DNA of 64,000 bases from Siphonodentalium dalli (taxonomy: Eukaryota; Mollusca; Scaphopoda; Gadilida; Siphonodentaliidae): NCBI GenBank assembly GCA_032622095.1, contig CP136066.1, positions 189,770,816 through 189,834,815 on the forward strand. The letters run 5' to 3'. A program made the translations under genes and the position numbers. Positions 57,943 to 64,000 of this stretch are shown one piece after another. Numbering within the stretch: the first letter of the stretch is position 1; every line of letters starts with the position of its first letter. Under the pieces are notes generated by a model. It ran no database searches and was not told the origin of the DNA. It saw only the letters and a program-made list of their open reading frames with translations.

Positions 57943-58495
57943 TGGGCATTTACCGATATAGTGGCGCAAAATAGTCTGCCCGATAACTCACACGGCGATT
58001 AGCCAGAAGTAAATACAGTCATGTTTCTGAAACGATCTTGATATATATACCTTCCGCTAAATCGCTTAAATGGACATGGCTCATTCGAGCTTCCAAAATA
58101 TGTAATTGGGAATGGTGTATAAGATACATGTTGATAAATAGAATAAATATTGTTATACCGGCTTCAAATGATCTGAAAAATGCTTTCAATCCATAACCAC
58201 AGACATTTCGCACAGAAGTGAAACAAACGCTCTTTATTTCTACCATATCAGAAATAAGCTAACACTGTAAAACGGATCGCTCCTTCTGTCCCATGCCGTG
58301 CAATGTCTGATTTCTTATCGGGACCCAAACTTCATGTTCAAAGTTGTATTTGTTTATGAATTCAGTGCATCTTTATGTGACAATAATACTCGTAGACAGG
58401 TAGTTCAAGTATATGTATCGACATATTTCGATACCAGGAACAATTAAATAGCGAATATTATTAGTTGTATTTTGGAGCGCAAACCGCCACGTGGC

Positions 58496-59103
58496 TTTAA
58501 AGGTCCACTTAATGTTCGAACTCCCAGATCACATATATAAAATATATGCCATAGTATACACCATTTGAAAGAGGAGGCTCCAAAGCATTGTTTTGTCAAC
58601 TTATCCGGTGTAAAAGACTGTGAACATGTTGATTTGTTTAGTTACCAACGTATTTTGTCATCTAGATTGTAGTAAAATGTATTATTTTCAATGGAGGGGG
58701 AATAACTCTATATCAGGGTTCGCTCTGCCAATTTGAAATTTGAATAATTTGAAAAATATTGGTCATTTCAGGAAACTTACAACATAATTAAATTAGTGGT
58801 GTTTTATAAGGTTTAGGGAAATTTAACACCTGTATTAAGTTAATCTCATAGCATTAGTACTGATGGCTGGAGGGATTACTACTAATCCTCCTGTTTGAAT
58901 TCTGATGCATTCTGGGAGCCAAAACGGGGGAAATCTTTCTATGATTTCAGCTGTTTCTATTTCTCTATGCGCATCTTCTGAGCCGCAGATGTTTATAATG
59001 GAGATGAATTATATTATTTTAATCATATTTTATGGCATAGATTATTATTAAAACCGTATATCATGTCACTATAACAAAATCAGTTGTTAAGTGGGCCTTT
59101 TAA
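58496..59103. mobile_element. MITE family A, copy 5, with internal insertion
   Basis: The ends are TTTAAAGGTCCACTTAATGT and GTTAAGTGGGCCTTTTAA. About 180 bp at 58715-58890, starting CAGGGTTCGCTCTGCC, replace the centre of the usual palindrome and are not found in the other copies. Confidence 0.82.
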
Positions 59104-60004
59104 CAACTTCAATTGGTAGGAATTGTTCTCCTTGGTGCACTTAAGTTGGGTCATCTTGAACAAACTAGATTTGACCAGAATTTAGACAACAAAATATGAT
59201 TAGAAACGACACATGTGTCATGCACATAATAATGATGGTGACAGCCATTGTTGTGGGTTTTCCCGAACTTTCATATTCCTAAACATTTCCTAACAATATA
59301 CACTAGCGCGTAATGACAGTGGTATGTCCTGCGTAACTAGGGAACATAACTCTGCATTGCTGTTTGGAAACGATGCTCTGCGCATATATTGCTGAATGAT
59401 ATAGTCGTTTTTGCGCACTTATCAAATTGAAGTTCAATTCCACACATTCCCATGCCGACGATAAAATACACTGGTGCTATGGAGGTCTGTCACATCGACG
59501 ATATATACGAGATCGTAACTTCATTCCATTCCATTACATCTTGGGTTCTTTATTAACACAAAACTACTATTTCCACTTGATACATATCACTAGAAGGATC
59601 GAAAACGCGTGGTGACACTATTAAAACGTCCACCAAAGTGTTGTTAACTCTTTCTTTACTAAATTAATTTCCAATTGAGTTATAAAAATATACATTGGAA
59701 TGGTCTATTATTTATCTAGAGGGATGTTCATGTAACAAGAGCAGACGACAGACAGACGAAAAGCTAATACAAGTGCAGGATTCATATTCTTTGGTAGCCA
59801 TAGGTCACGTATACGCAACAGTAATACATTTGGGTACACCTGACACTATTTCATGTTATACAATGACCGTTGTAAAAAATAGAATGGGTTTAATGAATGG
59901 AATAAGGGTCGGATAATGTAATAAGAATTTGTGTATAAACTATATTCACTATGCACTCATAGTTTCACACGGGACAGGTATTCGCGTCGGTTCCTAGCAC
60001 AGTG
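59104..60004. other. Unassigned DNA with a repeat D tail
   Basis: No gene recognised. At about 59790-59930 there is a diverged tail of fold-back repeat D (AGCCATAGGTCACG, ATAGAATGGGTTTAATGAAT, TAAGGGTCGGATAATGTAAT). Confidence 0.5.
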
Positions 60005-60193
60005 TCATCCCTGAATCCCTCGTGACACCTTGGGAGGATCGGGTGTACGAAATGTGTCCAGTACGTTTTTCATTTTGTCTGAGATTCTGTTGCTCCTGAA
60101 ATAATTTTCAGGGCGTTGATAATGGCATTGGTGGTCAATTCGAGCAATCTCTTCCAGAGCGCACCAGTAATACTTCCTTTCTGACTCTGTCAC
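60005..60193 (-). other. Unassigned protein-like open frame
   Basis: The frame has balanced composition (ERKYYWCALEEIARIDHQCH, ENYFRSNRISDKMKNVLDTF) but no ATG at its head, only GTG, and an in-frame stop just upstream. It could be an exon or transposon remnant. I do not recognise it. Confidence 0.15.
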
Positions 60194-60615
60194 CGGCTGG
60201 GTACTATAGTCTGTGGTTTTCTATATTTAGCGTGACAAAATTTTCGAGACAAAATGGCGAGACCGCGATCGACCAAAGTCAAATTTCCTACGTGCTTTGA
60301 GAACAATTCCCGCACTAAAAACTTATTGACAGAATGGAGAATTAGAGCGGTAGTTTTGTTGAAAATGTTCGCACACTCCTAAGCAATATGTCAGCAAATT
60401 AGAACTCTTGAATTGCCATGAATGTTATCGTCCATGTGCGTTTTGACTTTTGTGATGATAAAATAATCGGAGAACCAAATCATACCATTTCGCAATATAG
60501 TTCTTTGGTTCTAGATGGACTTTCCTAACTTAAAGTACGAAATTACACAAATTTTCCTCGATATTTTTTTGTGCTTAATAAGGCCAACATATTGCTCTGT
60601 TCGCTTAGTATATAT

Positions 60616-60684
60616 ATATGGCTTGTTGCCATTCATCGGAAAGCTCTCGGTGAGAGCTTTCCGATGAATGGCAACAAGCCATAT
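60616..60684. repeat. Perfect 33-bp palindrome with 3-nt loop
   Basis: The left arm starts ATATGGCTTGTTGCCATTCA. The right arm ends TGAATGGCAACAAGCCATAT. No mismatch was found over 33 pairs, and the loop is GGT. Confidence 0.95.
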
Positions 60685-60819
60685 TTTCGACTAAATCCCG
60701 AAAAATTACCCATAATTATGCTGTGGTTAAGTGGTCAATTACTTTGGTCATTACTATATATATAGTTCGGAGGACAAAATTGGCCGACTGACCATGCAAC
60801 TGAGCCATCCATTCTTCAT

Positions 60820-61293
60820 TTAACCCTTTACCCAACAGAACGGCCCTGTGCCAATGCATTCTCTTATATATGCGAGTCGACCATAGGTCGCCTCGCATAT
60901 ATAATTGAATGCATTGGCTTAACACATATTAAAAATGATAAAATTGTCAAAGAATGTAGAAAAATATCATAAAAATTGTTTAAAAATGTAAGAAAAAATT
61001 ATAAAATTGTTAAAGAATGTAAGATAAAATGATAAAAAGTGTTAAAAAAGAAATTGTTTAGGCCAATGCATTCTCTTATATATGCGAGGCTACCTATGGT
61101 CGACTTGCATATATAAGAGAATGCATTGGCACAGGGCATAACTGTAACCATCACAATGTGGTCAATGAACCGGTTCCAATGATATCCATATTTGTATGGT
61201 GTTATTGAGACCGACCGAAGATAGTTTAGGCTGTTGAAGCTTTATTTGGGCGTTTTTGACCGTTTTTGGCCGCTTTGTTGGGTAAAGGGTTAA
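60820..61293 (-). mobile_element. piggyBac-type MITE, copy 3, abutting exon 2
   Basis: Inverted relative to copies 1 and 2. TTAA lies at 60820-60823 and 61290-61293, with ends CCCTTTACCCAACA / TGTTGGGTAAAGGG and two palindromes. Its right duplication lies 25 nt before the first base of exon 2. Confidence 0.92.
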
Positions 61294-61305
61294 TAAATGT
61301 TTTCC

Positions 61306-61318
61306 CGTATACTTTCAG
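61306..61318 (+). promoter_or_regulatory. 3' splice site of exon 2
   Basis: GTATACTTTCAG gives a short pyrimidine-rich acceptor. The best branch-point-like motif upstream, TTAAT (61290-61294), overlaps the TTAA target duplication of the MITE. Confidence 0.6.
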
Positions 61319-61441
61319 GTGATGGATAAGATGTTGGACTGTGCAAACAAATGTCTTGGTGGATTCGCCATGCAGCCCAGCCCAAACAACTGCCCAAACT
61401 TCAAGGAAATGAGGCAGTTCATGAACGAGAACAAGCCATAA
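61319..61441 (+). CDS. Eclosion hormone-like secreted peptide, coding exon 2
   Basis: Forty codons and a TAA stop (61439-61441), in phase 0 with exon 1. It supplies residues 48-87: Cys55, Cys59 and Cys72 (DKMLDCANKCLGGF ... NNCPNF). With exon 1 the pattern is C-x3-C-x2-C-x11-C-x3-C-x12-C followed by x2-F-x5-F-M-N. Manduca eclosion hormone, as I recall it, has C-x3-C-x2-C-x12-C-x3-C-x10-C then x2-F-x5-F-L-N. The equivalent disulfides would be Cys36-Cys59, Cys40-Cys55 and Cys43-Cys72. In insects the hormone acts through a membrane guanylyl cyclase; a role here is unknown. There is no obvious AATAAA until about 62393. Confidence 0.8.
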   Translation: MMDKMLDCANKCLGGFAMQPSPNNCPNFKEMRQFMNENKP

Positions 61442-61465
61442 ACACAGACATATCTAACCTGACAT

Positions 61466-61600
61466 CGATCATAATGTGTGGGGAGGGGGTTATTGTTCAT
61501 AATATGTGGGGAGGGGGGTTTTGATCATAATGTGTGGGAGGGGGTTATTGATCATAATATGTGGGGAGTGGGTTATTTATCATAATGTGCATGTGGGGGT
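61466..61600 (+). repeat. G-rich 28-bp tandem repeat in the probable 3'UTR
   Basis: About five units of CATAATGTGTGGGGAGGGGG plus TTATTGAT start 25 nt after the stop codon. The G runs could form quadruplexes in the RNA. Confidence 0.85.
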
Positions 61601-61869
61601 TCACTGAAATAGAATGTAGAAATTCTACTCTCAAAAAGTAAACTTTTATTCAACACTTATTTGTGTGGACACGCAGGGGATTTACGTTGGCGGCATACAG
61701 TACTCTGGGTTAAGTCAGATAACAGGAATGTGAGTGTGGCGAAAATGTCCCAAATATATATAAAACATTTAACATAATATGAGAACCCCATAGATGATTA
61801 TCATCGCACATTACGCAAAATGTGTAGCCAATATATAGGTTATGTCCTCGGTATATATAGAGGATCTCC

Positions 61870-61985
61870 AACGAGTTTGATAAATTTGATTCACAACGAG
61901 TCGTAGACGAGTTGTGAATCAAATTTATCAAACTAGTTTCATAAAAATCTTATATCCCAACATAACTCGTTGAAGATCTTGTATA
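61870..61985. repeat. GAGGATCT fold-back repeat
   Basis: CGAGTTTGATAAATTTGATT and its inverse form a strong hairpin (61877-61938). The outer blocks GAGGATCTCCAACGAG and CTCGTTGAAGATCTTG also pair. The outer motif is that of fold-back repeat D, the core is different. Confidence 0.75.
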
Positions 61986-61989
61986 TCAC

Positions 61990-64000
61990 ATGAAAAACCG
62001 AGAGCTTTTTGCCTTTTTAACAAAACATAAACCTTAAAAGAAGCTTTAAAAAATGCATACATTTACATCGTTGGCTGAGACGCTTCACAACCGTATACGA
62101 AAGTATTGCGCGCTCAGAATTGCTTATGGTCCATGTTCTTGTTCAATTTTCCATTTCTACACATATAAGGAATAGATAAACATTTATTCTTTAAGAGTAG
62201 AATCATACACATTATTTTTTCAGTGTTGTATTTTAATATGCATGTCGTGTGAGTGGTGCGTCTTCGTGTGATCAACATTGGACAGGTTTAGATTGGATGA
62301 CGTGTTACGTCACACGTCAAGCATCAAGATACTATTGCACTCCATGTTTGGCGGGAAAATTCGTCCAACGGTAGCTGAACTATAGCATGTTAATAAATTC
62401 AGAATGACTTATTTACCAAGAATAACAGTCTGATATATGTCACATATTCTTTATGGCATGCAATGCGCTTCACAACTCGCTGTTCGACAAAAAAAAAGCG
62501 ATTGTTTTAGAAACAAAATAGTTTTCCGCCACATGTATACTTAAGAAATCGATGGAGTATGATCGAAAGTTGGTCTGATATTTTGCGAAGAACACATAAA
62601 ATGTCAGCCTGAGACCAACTTGCATCCATACTTCGCGGAATGAAACAAAACTAGCATCAATTCCTTACATTTACACTCAACTATATATAGCAAATTATAA
62701 GGGCATTTGTTACGTTGCTACAACACGGAAACAAGTTGGGGCCAGCTCACGGCATCACATGACGCGATTTCAACCAACGTTCAACATAAATAAGTAATAA
62801 TATCTGCATGATTCCAAATATAATTACATACTTTAAAGACATAAATTTTGCTAAATCACAAACTTATAATTTGCGAAGCGATTGATAAACGTTTGTGGTT
62901 TGGTAAATTGTGCTCTTTATTGTGACGTTGTCGTGACGTCACTGTCGTCCTGACAATATCCCGACGCTTAAATGTCACTCCGAAGTGATCAGCCACTAAA
63001 GTAATCATCCTATTTAAATACATTTGCTCTTCTGTGCTAATGAAATATACTATAGAAAATTAGGCTGGTGTAAATAATGTGTTATAATATGTTGGTGCAT
63101 AGCGTTCTCCGTTCTAAACCTCACAATTATTCACTGGGGTTCAACGATTCCTGCAGTTTTTTATCTAACCGATTTTGACTCCGACTCTTTTTTTATATCA
63201 TACTCCGACTCTTTTTCTATTTTTAAACAGTTTGCGTTGAAGTTAATTCTAATATTAGTAATATATTCCATTCATGGCGTTCACTTTTGTGAGATAGAGT
63301 CGGAGCCGATCAATTCTCTCATGATAGGAATCGAAGCCATTGAAAATTAGAGTCGGAGTCAATGCAACACTTTTAATTTGGATATTTATTTTATAAAGCC
63401 AACGTCTATAGATTATCTGTTTTCCCCATCGTGCGTCCGGAAAGTCATAGATAGTACTAAACTCTATTAATCACATCAAAAGTTAAATTTGCTCTCAAAA
63501 CAATGCCTGATGCTGGACGTTTGATATTTTTTTCGCAAATACTTCACTGATCACGGCGTCGATCGAGTACAATAATTACGTTAAATGTCACATGAACGTT
63601 CATTTTCGTACAACTCGCCATTAAAATCGCATTAGAACGTATTTGAGTCGGAACGGAAATCGTGTTAGATACAAAACTGCAGGAACCGTTGAAACCCAAT
63701 GAATTATTATCTGATGCACAAAAAATAGATTTTTTTCAGAGCACATATCACCAGAAGATGGCCCATTTTGGTTCTATCTGATCATTTCCAGAGAAAGTGC
63801 GAAATCAATAAGAATGTTCCGACGACAAGTTATAACTTTAAAATGCAGACGATGTTATCTACTAGCAACTAGCTGAGTCACAGCTGATATCCGTGAGCTT
63901 TGTGAAACCTGTCTATTAGCGCCTGCCGTTTAGGCTACCTTCACACCGCTGGCAAATTCGCTGAGAAATGTTTATGAAATGCTTCGCATATGGTATCTAG
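61990..64000. other. Region without recognisable gene
   Basis: No coding motif or strong repeat recognised. A weak inverted correspondence between 63140 (GGTTCAACGATTCCTGCAG) and 63680 (CTGCAGGAACCGTTGAAACC), about 540 bp apart and with GACTCCGACTC/GAGTCGGAG blocks inside, may mark the ends of another TIR element. Confidence 0.45.
63138..63697. mobile_element. Candidate TIR element
   Basis: Left GGTTCAACGATTCCTGCAGT and right CTGCAGGAACCGTTGAAACC are inverted with few mismatches. Next to them GACTCCGACTC pairs with TGAGTCGGA-type text. The interior has no ORF. No target duplication was assigned. Confidence 0.5.

Larger units (their letters stand above)
30297..61318 (+). other. 31-kb phase-0 intron of the eclosion hormone-like gene
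   Basis: The donor GTAAGT at 30297 and acceptor TATACTTTCAG ending at 61318 define the inferred intron. It contains nearly all the mobile elements listed between these points. Additional small exons inside cannot be excluded, but the cysteine spacing across the direct join fits the family without extra sequence. Confidence 0.65.

Noticed and set aside
60616-60684. Possible microRNA precursor
   Set aside because: Perfect pairing with a 3-nt loop is not typical of animal microRNA hairpins; better explained as a young palindrome.

Overview
This is invertebrate animal DNA, AT-rich by eye and crowded with decayed and nested transposable elements. Spliced coding exons, APE-type non-LTR retrotransposons, hAT-, piggyBac- and PIF/Harbinger-like non-autonomous DNA transposons and tRNA-derived SINE-like repeats point to a metazoan. 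The LINE protein style resembles marine lophotrochozoans such as molluscs, but the sequence alone does not fix the phylum, and an ambulacrarian is not excluded.

The only convincing host gene is split. Exon 1 (coding 30156-30296) encodes a signal peptide and three cysteines. Exon 2 (61319-61441) encodes three more cysteines and the stop. A phase-0 join over a 31,022-bp intron gives an 87-residue secreted peptide. Its cysteine spacing and C-terminal pattern (C-x2-F-x5-F-M-N) closely match eclosion hormone, a neuropeptide known from arthropods and reported from ambulacrarians. This is the headline finding.

Layout: 1-9 kb holds unassigned DNA, several TIR elements and a 59/60-bp minisatellite (5035-6604). 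From 9.1 to 13.7 kb lies one eroded LINE broken by at least three later insertions, whose removal restores its reading frame; a separate antisense LINE tail sits inside it. From 14 to 28 kb there are MITEs, SINE-like repeats, a hAT element that still carries part of a BED zinc finger (22179-22908) and one unassigned ORF. The giant intron (30.3-61.3 kb) contains a 3.6-kb inverted-arm element with an internal 43-bp satellite, a 5'-truncated antisense LINE (35.7-39.1 kb), a roughly 10-kb inverted pair with iteron-like ends (39.9-49.8 kb) around a nearly full-length LINE (44.0-48.7 kb), and many MITEs. One piggyBac-type MITE ends only 25 nt before exon 2. Downstream of the stop codon is a short G-rich tandem repeat.

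I found no rRNA or functional tRNA genes, no CRISPR array and no prokaryotic features. Protein similarities were judged by eye from family motifs; no database search was run.
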